NCBI GenBank assembly: GCA_030041495.1
Contig: JASHNT010000015.1
Location: 19,710-83,709, forward strand
Length of the DNA stretch: 64,000 nt
Reading direction: 5' to 3'
Source of the DNA: Bryobacteraceae bacterium
Lineage (GTDB): Bacteria > Acidobacteriota > Terriglobia > Bryobacterales > Bryobacteraceae
A model generated the notes under the pieces. That model was not told where the DNA came from. It was given only the letters and a program-made list of their open reading frames with translations, and ran no database searches. Shown here one piece after another: positions 7,043 through 15,316 of the stretch. The position numbers and the translations under genes are program-made. Positions within the stretch are counted from its first letter, which is position 1. The number at the start of each line of letters is the position of its first letter.

Positions 7043-9358
7043 TTAGACAATCCCCCACTTCCGGCGCAACCACCACTCCGAAAAGCGCAGCGCAATCAAT
7101 ACCAGGAACACGATTGGCAGGTTCCACAGGTCCTTGGTTTGGCGCATGGTCACGCCGCCCTCCGAATACGGAATGCTTGTCGCGAGCTTGCCGAGATCCG
7201 CGGGTTTCCAGTATTGACCGCCGGTCTGCGCCGCCAAGTGCTCCAGCAAATCCCGATTTTGTTCGGTGTGAAAATTCTCCGCGACGCCGTCGCGGCGCTG
7301 GAACGTCAGAACGTCGCGGCCAATCTCCTGCACTTTGCCGGTGCTCGGATCCGCGCGCTGCGCAGTTACCTCCGTAAGATACGCGCCTTCCTTGGGCGCC
7401 GACCAAGTGCCTTGAAACTGCCCCGGATTATCCGGCACGGGCGACATCTCGATCGCCGCGCTGATCCCGCTCGGCCCCAGAATGTGCGCCTCCACCTTGG
7501 CGTCGGGCGCGGGATTGTAGCGTTCATCGCGAACCTCGGCGGTAAAATTCACGTTGCCGTTGTCGAGCAGAAGTTGCGAAGGAACCGCTACCGTCACGTG
7601 CCCTGGCGCGCCGGAAATCAGCCAGCGCAGCAACTGCTGCCAGAAGGTGTAATAGGAGGTGTCCCCCAAGGGCGAGCTCATCTGCCAGCGCCAACTTCCG
7701 CCCGTGGCCATGATGGCCGTGCGTCCGCGGCCGAAATTCTCCGTAATCAGCAACGGCACCTTGCGGCCTTCCGGAGTGATCGTGTTCAGCAGCACTCGTG
7801 CGCCCGGCTTGGCCGTGCCGGGATCTTCATAATCCATGAGGTAAGGCAGCGTTTTCCATTTCGCGGCATTTGCCGCCGGATCGTCCATCAGCCTTGTGAT
7901 AATGCTGTCCGCGCCATCCGGAGCAAGCTCCGCGACCGCGTGCGTCGTGCCGTTGCGCGGGTCCTGCTCGCGATGGAAGGTCCCCGGCTGGGTCGGCAGA
8001 ATCGTCGGTAGAAGATCGATCAAACTGGAGGAGTTCCACCCGCCGTCGGCCAGTGCAAACTGGCCGCCTAACAGCAACAGGCCGCCGCCGCGCTTGTCCA
8101 CGAAGTTGCGAATCAGCGCCTGCTGTTCCGCGCTGAAGTAGCCGCTTTCCACGGACCCGATCATCAATCCCGCGTAACCGAACAAATCTTCGGCGCGCGT
8201 GGGAAATCCTCCGGCGAGTTCCTTGGGGTCCGCCGCCCCCTGGGTGAGGGTTTTGTTCTCGCTGGTGCGCACCGTAGAAACCACGTGGACCATGCGGTCA
8301 TCCTCTTCGGCTTCGCGGATGAATTTGTACTCCCAGCGCGGCTCGCCTTCGATGTAGAGGATTCGCTGGGTGTCGGAGCCGACGTTCACCACGCGGGAAA
8401 GCGCATTATTGGCGGTATTCTGCTCGCCCGGCAGGAGGGCCGCAGAGACTTCCAGAGTTTTCGCGCCCGCGCCGCCTACGTTGAACATCAGCGTCTCAGT
8501 CTGGAGGTTACCATCCGGCCCCAGGGTGATGCTGCGCGCCGCGAGCGGCTTGGGTTGACCGGAGCTCACGTCGCGCACCGTCAGATTGACCTTCGCGCCC
8601 GCGTATCCGCGCTGATGTAGCGTCACCTTCGCGGCCAATCTCGACTCCGCCAAGGCGCGCGGCGCGATCTCCACATCGTCCAGTTCCACGTCATGCTCGG
8701 CACGCTCCCGGCCGAAGCCGACGGTATGAACCGGAATATGGCGCGCGCGCAGCCCGCTGATCGCGTCCGCGCTGATGCCTCCGGAGTTGTCGTCGCCGTC
8801 GCTCAACAGAACCACCGCGCCGATGGGCAGGTCGGAGGTTTCATCGCTTAATTGTTTCAGGCTGTCTCCCAGGCGCGTCGCGGGCGCGCCGGTCTGCAAT
8901 TCCTTGAGATTATCGATCCGCGCGGCGCGATCGTCCACGCGATACAAACGCGTTTGAAAGGATTTGTTGAGGCTGGCGAGCACGCCTCCATCCAGCGCTT
9001 TCACCGCTTGCGCCTGGCGCGTGGAGCCATCCTCGGAGATCCCCATGCTGCGCGAATCATCCACCAGCACGGCGACGATGTTCTTCTGCGGCTGAAGCTC
9101 GGATACCGTTAACGCGGGCTGCCACAGCAGCACCAGCACAATGGCCGCCATCAAGGACTGCAAGCCCCAAACGACCCAGGCTCGCCAGCTTCGCAGATTT
9201 GGAGCGGCTTCCTTTAATTGCGAGCGGATCAGCCAGGCGAGCGCCGCGGCTGCCGCGATGATCAACAGCACCAGCACCCACTTGGGCCACGCACCTAAGA
9301 GCGCAATCCGGCCCTGGGCGTAGGCCGAGCGGGGATATTTAAAAAGAAATTCGAACAT
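7043..9358 (-). CDS. Membrane VWA protein with GATase-like domain
   Basis: 771 residues. Two N-terminal membrane segments (about 26-46 and 60-80) precede a VWA domain with an intact metal site VDDSRSM (Asp100, Ser102, Ser104). The middle is beta-rich, and a class I glutamine-amidotransferase-like fold is suggested by LFGYAGLMIGSVES followed by FVDKRGGGLLLLGGQ; no catalytic Cys is obvious there, so it is probably structural. A last hydrophobic stretch (LPIVFLVLIALRFSEWW) anchors the C-terminus. Its stop abuts the BatA-like start (TAAGTG), and DUF4159 lies 37 bases upstream, so the three form one operon. Role is inferred from the Bat/MoxR-linked family, probably envelope stress. Confidence 0.8.
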   Translation of the reverse strand: MFEFLFKYPRSAYAQGRIALLGAWPKWVLVLLIIAAAAALAWLIRSQLKEAAPNLRSWRAWVVWGLQSLMAAIVLVLLWQPALTVSELQPQKNIVAVLVDDSRSMGISEDGSTRQAQAVKALDGGVLASLNKSFQTRLYRVDDRAARIDNLKELQTGAPATRLGDSLKQLSDETSDLPIGAVVLLSDGDDNSGGISADAISGLRARHIPVHTVGFGRERAEHDVELDDVEIAPRALAESRLAAKVTLHQRGYAGAKVNLTVRDVSSGQPKPLAARSITLGPDGNLQTETLMFNVGGAGAKTLEVSAALLPGEQNTANNALSRVVNVGSDTQRILYIEGEPRWEYKFIREAEEDDRMVHVVSTVRTSENKTLTQGAADPKELAGGFPTRAEDLFGYAGLMIGSVESGYFSAEQQALIRNFVDKRGGGLLLLGGQFALADGGWNSSSLIDLLPTILPTQPGTFHREQDPRNGTTHAVAELAPDGADSIITRLMDDPAANAAKWKTLPYLMDYEDPGTAKPGARVLLNTITPEGRKVPLLITENFGRGRTAIMATGGSWRWQMSSPLGDTSYYTFWQQLLRWLISGAPGHVTVAVPSQLLLDNGNVNFTAEVRDERYNPAPDAKVEAHILGPSGISAAIEMSPVPDNPGQFQGTWSAPKEGAYLTEVTAQRADPSTGKVQEIGRDVLTFQRRDGVAENFHTEQNRDLLEHLAAQTGGQYWKPADLGKLATSIPYSEGGVTMRQTKDLWNLPIVFLVLIALRFSEWWLRRKWGIV

Positions 9359-9395
9359 TAGAACCGCGAACGCCCCTTCTCTTCCATCGCGGTCC

Positions 9396-10181
9396 TTAGT
9401 GGGTCATCGCGTAGGTGATGTAGTTCAGCACGATGCGAAACGCCAGGCCGGAGAATTTCTCCGGATACTCCGCCTCATCGGAATGCTCCCAGGCGTCTCC
9501 CAGATGCATGTTGGCGCAAATGGCCACCATGATGCGGCCGTGGTCGTTGCGGATGGCGCGCCATTTGGGTACATAGCCGTCTTTTTCATAGGTGCGGCCG
9601 GTGCTGACATACTGCTCGCCCGGGATCTGGAACTTTTCGTTAATGTCGTAGAGGACGTGATAGATCTCGTCCGCGTCCTTGAGATCCTCCACGGGACGGT
9701 CCGGGAGCACCTGGCGCATACCGGCCATGAAGTGTTGCCAGTCGTCCTCGCCGTGGAAGTCGTCCACCATCAGGAAACCGCCCTTCAGAAGATAATCGTG
9801 CAGACGCTTGGCCTCTTCGTCGGTGAACTGCCAGGTGTTCACGTCGACGGCGTAGATCCACGGGTAATCGAACAGATGGTCGCTATCGAGATCGGCCACG
9901 TTCAATGGCGAAGGAGAGTTAATGTGCGTCAGGCGCCGCAGCGCGATCAAACAATCGTCATCGGCTTTGGGATAATCGCGGGACCAGGTTTCAAATCCCT
10001 GGAAGCGGTTAAAGACGCCCCCCACCGAATTGTATTGAAGACGCGTCCAATAAAACTCTGAGGGTACCGAAGGACCAAAATCGTAGTAGCCTCGCTGACG
10101 CCGGCCAAATCTCTGAAACGCGAGCAACCCCACGCTGAGCACAAACAACAGACGGATAGCGTTGAGGATCGGCCGCTTCAT
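9396..10181 (-). CDS. DUF4159 protein
   Basis: 261 residues from the ATG at 10181; an extended frame to 10238 lacks a convincing start. One N-terminal signal or anchor segment (AIRLLFVLSVGLLAF) is followed by the DUF4159 core, with DYPWIYAVDVNTWQFTDEEA and LLKGGFLMVDDFHGEDDW as the most recognisable parts. DUF4159 is a GATase-like fold that occurs with VWA/BatA genes in acidobacterial and planctomycetal MoxR clusters. It is the first gene of the three-gene operon here. No enzymatic residues can be assigned. The divergent multicopper oxidase starts about 90 bases away. Confidence 0.8.
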   Translation of the reverse strand: MKRPILNAIRLLFVLSVGLLAFQRFGRRQRGYYDFGPSVPSEFYWTRLQYNSVGGVFNRFQGFETWSRDYPKADDDCLIALRRLTHINSPSPLNVADLDSDHLFDYPWIYAVDVNTWQFTDEEAKRLHDYLLKGGFLMVDDFHGEDDWQHFMAGMRQVLPDRPVEDLKDADEIYHVLYDINEKFQIPGEQYVSTGRTYEKDGYVPKWRAIRNDHGRIMVAICANMHLGDAWEHSDEAEYPEKFSGLAFRIVLNYITYAMTH

Positions 10182-10274
10182 AGCATTAGAAGGATAACAG
10201 AAGCGCGCGAGCGACTCCAGGGGAGGGCTCAAAGACATGTTGCGGTAGGATGGTCAAGGCATTTGCCTTCGCTG

Positions 10275-11717
10275 ATGCGGTCTTCCATACAGCGGCGTGA
10301 TTTCTTGAAGCTTGCCGGCTTGGCGGCCGCCGGCTCGCGGCTTGGGGCGCAGGAAACACAGTCGTTTCTCTCTCCGTCTGCCGCGCCGGATGTTGCCCGC
10401 ACCGACTTCAAGCTCGAAATCGGAACCGTCACCGTGGATCTTGCCCCCAATCGAATCCTCAGCACCACCGGCTACAACGGAACCTCGCCCGGGCCGCTGC
10501 TGCGAATGAAGGAAGGCGTGCCGGTGACCGTCAACGTTACCAACAACACCGACATTCCCGAATATGTCCACTTTCACGGCCTGCTGATTCCCTCCGAGGT
10601 CGATGGGTCAGAGGAAGAGGGCACGCCCGAAGTGCCGCCGCACGGAAGCCGCAGCTACAAGTTCACGCCCACGCCTGCCGGCACGCGCTGGTATCACACC
10701 CACACCATGTCCATGGACGATCTGCACCGCGGCAGCTACACCGGGATGTTCGGATTTCTGATCGTCGAGGGTGCGAACAACCCCGGCACCTACGATCAGG
10801 AGCATTACCTGGCGCTGCGCGATTGGGAGCCGTACTTCAGTAACCAGGCGATGGACAACGACGACCTCGACGCCACCGGCCCGCAACCGGAACGTCCGGC
10901 GGTGTTGGACACGCGCCAGCCGGGCGTGGAGGTCCAGGCCGACGTTTATTCCATCAACGACAAAGCGCTCGGTTCGGGTGAGCCGATCCGCGTGAAACAA
11001 GGCGACCGCGTCATGTTTCATTTCCTCAACGCCAGCGCCATCGAAAACCGGCATCTGTATCTGCCCGGCCACAAATTCAACGTGATTGCCTTGGATGGGA
11101 ACCCCGTGCCGACGCCGGCCGCTGTCGACGTACTGTTGCTGGGCCCAGGCGAACGCATCGATTGCTGGGTGGAAATGAACCAACCCGGCGTTTGGATTAT
11201 GGGCGCGCCCGAGGATCCGGTTCGCGAAGGCGGCCTGGGTATCGTGATCGAGTACGCCAATCAACACCGCACTCCGCAATGGACCGCGGCCCCGAAATCG
11301 AGCTGGGATTACACCATCTTCGGCAAGCCTCCCACGCAGCCTGCGCCCACCGAAACGCTGGACATGATTTTCGAGAAGATCCCGCGCGGCGCGGGAATTT
11401 TCAATACGTTCAACGTAAACGGCAAGCCTTATCCGCACGACCGTGAATTCGTGCTCAAGCAAGGCACCCGCTACCGGCTGACCTTCCACAATCGCACCGA
11501 CGACGCGCATCCTCTGCATCTGCACCGGCACCAATTCGAGATCGCCGAGATCTACGGCAAACCGACTTCCGGAATCATCAAAGACACGGTCGTGGTGCCA
11601 ACTTATGGGCGCGCCAGCGTCGACTTCACGGCCGATCAACCCGGCCTGACTCTGTTCCACTGCCACATCCAGATGCACATGGATTATGGCTTCAAGGCTC
11701 TTCTCCGCTACGCGTAG
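10275..11717 (+). CDS. Tat-exported multicopper oxidase
   Basis: 480 residues from the ATG at 10275; a TTG at 10263 is an alternative start. The N-terminus MRSSIQRRDFLKLAG is a twin-arginine signal, so the enzyme is exported folded. All four copper-ligand motifs are present: HFHG, WYHTHT, HPLHLHRHQF and HCHIQMHMDYG. The residue after that last Gly is Phe, where blue-copper proteins have Met or Leu, which usually means a high-potential type 1 site as in many laccases. Such enzymes oxidise phenols or metals with O2. The downstream sugar dehydrogenase begins 11 bases later and is likely in the same transcript. The substrate cannot be told. Confidence 0.92.
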   Translation: MRSSIQRRDFLKLAGLAAAGSRLGAQETQSFLSPSAAPDVARTDFKLEIGTVTVDLAPNRILSTTGYNGTSPGPLLRMKEGVPVTVNVTNNTDIPEYVHFHGLLIPSEVDGSEEEGTPEVPPHGSRSYKFTPTPAGTRWYHTHTMSMDDLHRGSYTGMFGFLIVEGANNPGTYDQEHYLALRDWEPYFSNQAMDNDDLDATGPQPERPAVLDTRQPGVEVQADVYSINDKALGSGEPIRVKQGDRVMFHFLNASAIENRHLYLPGHKFNVIALDGNPVPTPAAVDVLLLGPGERIDCWVEMNQPGVWIMGAPEDPVREGGLGIVIEYANQHRTPQWTAAPKSSWDYTIFGKPPTQPAPTETLDMIFEKIPRGAGIFNTFNVNGKPYPHDREFVLKQGTRYRLTFHNRTDDAHPLHLHRHQFEIAEIYGKPTSGIIKDTVVVPTYGRASVDFTADQPGLTLFHCHIQMHMDYGFKALLRYA

Positions 11718-11728
11718 GAGGTAATTTC

Positions 11729-12887
11729 ATGCGGCACGTTTTGCGGCTGGCAGTCGCACTAGTTGCGGCCGCCGCGGAGGCTCAGCAGCCGGCTCAGCCC
11801 ATCGGCGTTCCCGTCCCTCCGCTCGGCTCCGGACCCCTCGTCTTCGATACCGCGGAGCAGCACAAGATCCGCGTGTCGATCTTGGCTCGCGGACTGTCGC
11901 ACCCCTGGGGCATGACGTTTCTTCCCGATGGGAGCATGCTGGTGACCGAGCGCCCTGGCCGCCTCCGCATGGTGCGCAAGGGCAAGCTCGATCCGACACC
12001 CATCGCCGGCGTACCCAAAGTTTATGCGGTACAACTGGCCGGTTTGATGGATGTCGCGCTCGATCCCGCGTTCGGCACCAATCACCTGATCTATCTCACC
12101 TACAACAAGCCGAGCCCCGACGGCAAACAGGTCGCGACGGCGTTGGCGCGGAGTGCGCGATATTTTCGTCGCCGACTGGTTGCCGGAGAGCGCGAACGGA
12201 TTCAATTCACGCATGGCCTTCGGCCGCGACGGCATGATCTACGTGAGCGAAGGTGCGTCCAATAGCGACGCTTCCCAGGACCCCAAGAGCTTGCGCGGAA
12301 AAATCCTGCGCCTGCGCCCGGACGGCTCCGCGCCGCCCGACAATCCTTTCGTGAATCGTTCCGGCTACCGGCCAGAGATTTATTCGATGGGCCATCGCAA
12401 CACGCTCGGCCTGATCGTCAATCCCATGACCGGCGAGCTCTGGAACGCCGAAGATGGACCCAACGGCAGCGATAAGATCAACGTGATCCTGCCGGGCCGC
12501 AATTACGGTTGGCCGGTCGCGAGTTACGGCCGGACCTACCCTGGTCCTCGGGTTTCTCCCACTCCGTGGAGGGAAGGCATCGAGCAGCCGTTAGTCTTCT
12601 GGGTACCTTCCATCGCCGTCTCCGGTCTGGCGGTTTACACTGGCGACCGTTTCCCCACCTGGAAGAACAACGCCTTCGTCGGCGGCATGCGCACCGGCGA
12701 GATCCCCGGCACAGGCCATTTGGAACGGATCGTGTTCAACGACCAATGGGAGGAGCTGCGGCGCGAAAGTTTGCTCACTGAGCTCCACCAGCGCGTGCGC
12801 GACGTGCGCCAGGGCCCCGACGGAATGCTCTATTTGCTGACCGACGAAGACGACGGAGCGCTGCTGAGGATTGAGCCGGCGCAATAA
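11729..12887 (+). pseudogene. PQQ-dependent sugar (aldose/sorbosone) dehydrogenase, frameshifted
   Basis: The first part (11729 on, good GGAGGT ribosome site) has a signal peptide and the family phrases HPWGMTFLPDGSMLVTERPG and GLMDVALDPAF. The second part, in another frame from about 12153, continues with VRDIFVADW, YVSEGA, GHRN and NYGWPV, all typical of soluble glucose/sorbosone dehydrogenases with a six-bladed propeller. The frames join at about 12150, where the usual short segment between ATALARG and DVRDIF is missing, so a small out-of-frame deletion seems to have occurred. Together the parts give about 384 residues, near normal. As read the product is truncated at 12265. A sequencing error cannot be excluded. 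Confidence 0.8.
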
Positions 12888-13048
12888 CTCCGCTGATCGA
12901 AGCCTTACGCTGAGCGATTTCACAGCTCCCGCCAGCGAATTCCCGCAAGCTGTGGCGCGGCTACGCCCAGGCTCCATCTGTAAATCCAAGAAAACGCAGC
13001 GCTGCAGCCCGGATGGGGAAGTGCGCAAACACGGGCAAGGAGGGCCCC

Positions 13049-13252
13049 ATGAAATTGCGACACTACTTCCCAATTTCGGTCGGCGTTTTTGTTTTGGTGG
13101 TTGGAACCGCGCTCTATTTCTCCGTCCCGATCGCGCCGTTCGCGGCAATTCTGCTGGCCGGAGAAACGCTACTCGGATTCCAGCTCGAGGACCACAAGGT
13201 CCCGAAGACGCTGAAGCAGTTGTTCACGCCGCCCAAGCCGCACGCCCACTAA
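13049..13252 (+). CDS. Small membrane protein
   Basis: 67 residues from the ATG at 13049, which has a strong AAGGAGG ribosome site six bases upstream; an earlier in-frame codon at 13013 lacks one. Two hydrophobic segments (about 8-23 and 26-42) with a short proline turn suggest a hairpin in the inner membrane, followed by a charged tail rich in Lys, Pro and His. I do not recognise a family. It is convergent with the SRPBCC gene, whose stop is 28 bases away, and it is separated from the broken sugar dehydrogenase by 161 bases that hold only a short inverted repeat (CACAGCT/AGCTGTG). Confidence 0.6.
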   Translation: MKLRHYFPISVGVFVLVVGTALYFSVPIAPFAAILLAGETLLGFQLEDHKVPKTLKQLFTPPKPHAH

Positions 13253-13279
13253 ACCGGCCGGCCAGGAGATGTGACGCCG

Positions 13280-13873
13280 CTACCGGCCGCCGGGTCCGCC
13301 GCCTTTTTGCCCGCCGCCGCGAGCCGGACGAGGAGGCAGGGTTCCACCCTCCGCCAGAATCTTCATATTGTCCAGGGCGCGCTGGAAGGTTGTGCGCCGC
13401 TGCTCCTTATCGCGATCCCGGGCCGCATCGTCGGTGAGGTTCGAATTGTCCCACACCAGCGTGTAGAGCAGCTTGCAGGTGGTCGCCGTCAGAGGCCGCG
13501 CCTCCACGGTTCCGTGGTACATGTTGTACATTTGCCCGACGCGCACCGGCTGGGTGTAGGTGTACGACAGGTCCGTCTTGCCCACCATGATTTCATTGCC
13601 GATGGAACGCACCGCACCGACCTCGCCGTCTTGGCCGGACATGATCATGCACGGCACCTGCAGCCATTCGCCGATGTCGCAATACTTGCCCACGCGCGCC
13701 CACACCTCGGCCGCGGGCTTGTTCACCGTCACCTCCATCGTGACGCTGACGTAGTTTGGATGCTCGACGGCAAGGGGCGCCTGCGGTCCCCGGCCCTGCG
13801 CGCTGGCGACCGCCGCGAAGCCGGCCATGGCGAGCGCGCATCCTGCGAATGTTCTGTAAATCGAAGTGTGCAT
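13280..13873 (-). CDS. Secreted SRPBCC (START-like) protein
   Basis: 197 residues from the ATG at 13873, chosen for its GGGAGGA ribosome site and signal peptide (ending AAVASAQG). The segment VTMEVTVNKPAAEVWARVGKY followed by GEVGAVRSIG and the late WDNSNLTD are the polyketide-cyclase/Bet v1-like SRPBCC pattern: a strand, the PAAEVW helix and a hydrophobic-ligand barrel. The tail is glycine- and arginine-rich (RPARGGGQKGGGPGGR). Secretion of an SRPBCC protein suggests binding of a small hydrophobic ligand outside the cytoplasm; the ligand is unknown. The next gene upstream is the VWFA protein, convergent in neither sense but on the same strand 45 bases away. Confidence 0.8.
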   Translation of the reverse strand: MHTSIYRTFAGCALAMAGFAAVASAQGRGPQAPLAVEHPNYVSVTMEVTVNKPAAEVWARVGKYCDIGEWLQVPCMIMSGQDGEVGAVRSIGNEIMVGKTDLSYTYTQPVRVGQMYNMYHGTVEARPLTATTCKLLYTLVWDNSNLTDDAARDRDKEQRRTTFQRALDNMKILAEGGTLPPRPARGGGQKGGGPGGR

Positions 13874-13918
13874 GGTAAAGATCCTCCCGTGTAGCGTCTC
13901 ACATCTTCTCACGCCCGG

Positions 13919-15316
13919 CTAGGGTTGCGCTAGCGGACGCTGCGCCACCGGAACCCGCACGGCGCCAGCGACGCCGGTGGCCCGGTCGCGGACGGCGACG
14001 CGGATCTGGCCGGATTCGGCCTTCACTCCTCTCAGCAACAGCGTGAAGCCGTGCTCCAGCACGTCTGCCAATTGCGCGTAGCTGAGATTCAAGGTGAGGC
14101 TGCCCACCCTGAACGTGTTTCCCGAAGACGAGATTGCGTACTCGATCGCTCCGCGAAACCGGCCGCCACCCGGGTCCAAACGAACGCCGTGGAAATCGAT
14201 CGTCACGCGCACCTCGAAAACTGCGGGATTGCCGGGGGAGGGTGTGGCTTGCGCAGTCAGACCGATGCCTGTTGCGTCCAGCGGGCTGTTCAACACCTCA
14301 GCAAGAGATAGCGCGAGCGGAAGAACGGCAGCCCGAGTGGCGATGTATCCCGCGCGATGGTGAACCTCGGGATTCTGGTTGCGCAGCCCCGCGTCATTCA
14401 GCCTCACGCTGATCACGTGGTACTTACCGTCGAGCATGTCCTCGGCCGGATAGTATCCGAGAACGTAAGCCGCGCCTAAATCTTCCTCAGCGGTGCGTAC
14501 GGCGTAGGTGAGGTCCATCGCGTCCAGGAACATGCGGCCGCCGGACGGCATGTCCGTATCGATAAAACCACCGGAGCGCACCTTCACCGGATACACAACG
14601 ATATCCTGCTGCTGGAGCGCGGCAATCCACGCGTTAGACGGGTGTCCTCCCACCCAGACCAGGTTTTTGCGCCCCACTACGCCGGAGAGATCCCGGACAA
14701 TGGTGTTCAGCGCGTTGAGCGTGATCTTCGGGTGTTCGCGCGGATCTACGAAAGTGGTGGGAGGATCGCCGTAGTCGAGAAGGGCGCCTTTAAACTCAGC
14801 TCCGCTGAAGTCCGTCAACACGTGCAGCTTCTTGCCGAGCGTATAAACCACGATCTTGTCCTCCGGCCCAAGATCATGCAGCAAGTTTTTGAATCCCAGC
14901 CGCAAGTACTCAGACAGGACCCACTGTGTGTTCAGAAAGTCGACCAGGACCACCGTCGCGCCGCTCACAGGCTGACCGCGATCGGTGATCCGATTGGAGA
15001 CGGCGCCTGAAGGAATCGGCATTGGCAGGCCTTCGCTTCGGGGACCCTCGCTGAAGATGGCGATCGGCTCCGGCTTGCCGTCGTCGAGCAGCGTGAAATC
15101 ATCCTTGGTTAGCCCGCGCAATGGATCTCCGGGAGGACCCCACGGCGGCCCGGAATCGAAGACCCATTTCATCCACTCTGCGGCTCCGGGCGGGCGCACG
15201 CGGTGGCCGCGCACAACTACATCGACCTCCACCAGCCTGGTCCCGCTATGGAAGACCGCATCCGGCGTCTGTGCCGCCGCGACTCCGGCCATCCACAGCA
15301 GTATGGTCCTATTCAT
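13919..15316 (-). CDS. VWFA-related acidobacterial protein (TIGR03436-type)
   Basis: 465 residues with a short signal peptide and then FHSGTRLVEVDVVVRG, LTKDDFTLLDDGKPEPIAIF and LPSGAVSNR-like features that define the acidobacterial VWFA-related family. Where a VWA metal site would read D-x-S-x-S this one has VDFLNTQW, so metal binding is doubtful. LGYYPAEDMLDGKYHVISVRL is the later family block. The start overlaps the end of the ADOP permease gene by eight bases, so the two are co-transcribed. The protein is probably extracytoplasmic; function is unknown. Compared with the three tandem copies at 42757-47884 this one is shorter and has a proline-rich insert (FDSGPPWGPPGDP). Confidence 0.85.
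   Translation of the reverse strand: MNRTILLWMAGVAAAQTPDAVFHSGTRLVEVDVVVRGHRVRPPGAAEWMKWVFDSGPPWGPPGDPLRGLTKDDFTLLDDGKPEPIAIFSEGPRSEGLPMPIPSGAVSNRITDRGQPVSGATVVLVDFLNTQWVLSEYLRLGFKNLLHDLGPEDKIVVYTLGKKLHVLTDFSGAEFKGALLDYGDPPTTFVDPREHPKITLNALNTIVRDLSGVVGRKNLVWVGGHPSNAWIAALQQQDIVVYPVKVRSGGFIDTDMPSGGRMFLDAMDLTYAVRTAEEDLGAAYVLGYYPAEDMLDGKYHVISVRLNDAGLRNQNPEVHHRAGYIATRAAVLPLALSLAEVLNSPLDATGIGLTAQATPSPGNPAVFEVRVTIDFHGVRLDPGGGRFRGAIEYAISSSGNTFRVGSLTLNLSYAQLADVLEHGFTLLLRGVKAESGQIRVAVRDRATGVAGAVRVPVAQRPLAQP

Noticed and set aside
10608..11678. 356-codon minus-strand frame opposite the multicopper oxidase
   Set aside because: The copper motifs establish the plus-strand gene; the reverse frame is a GC-driven shadow.
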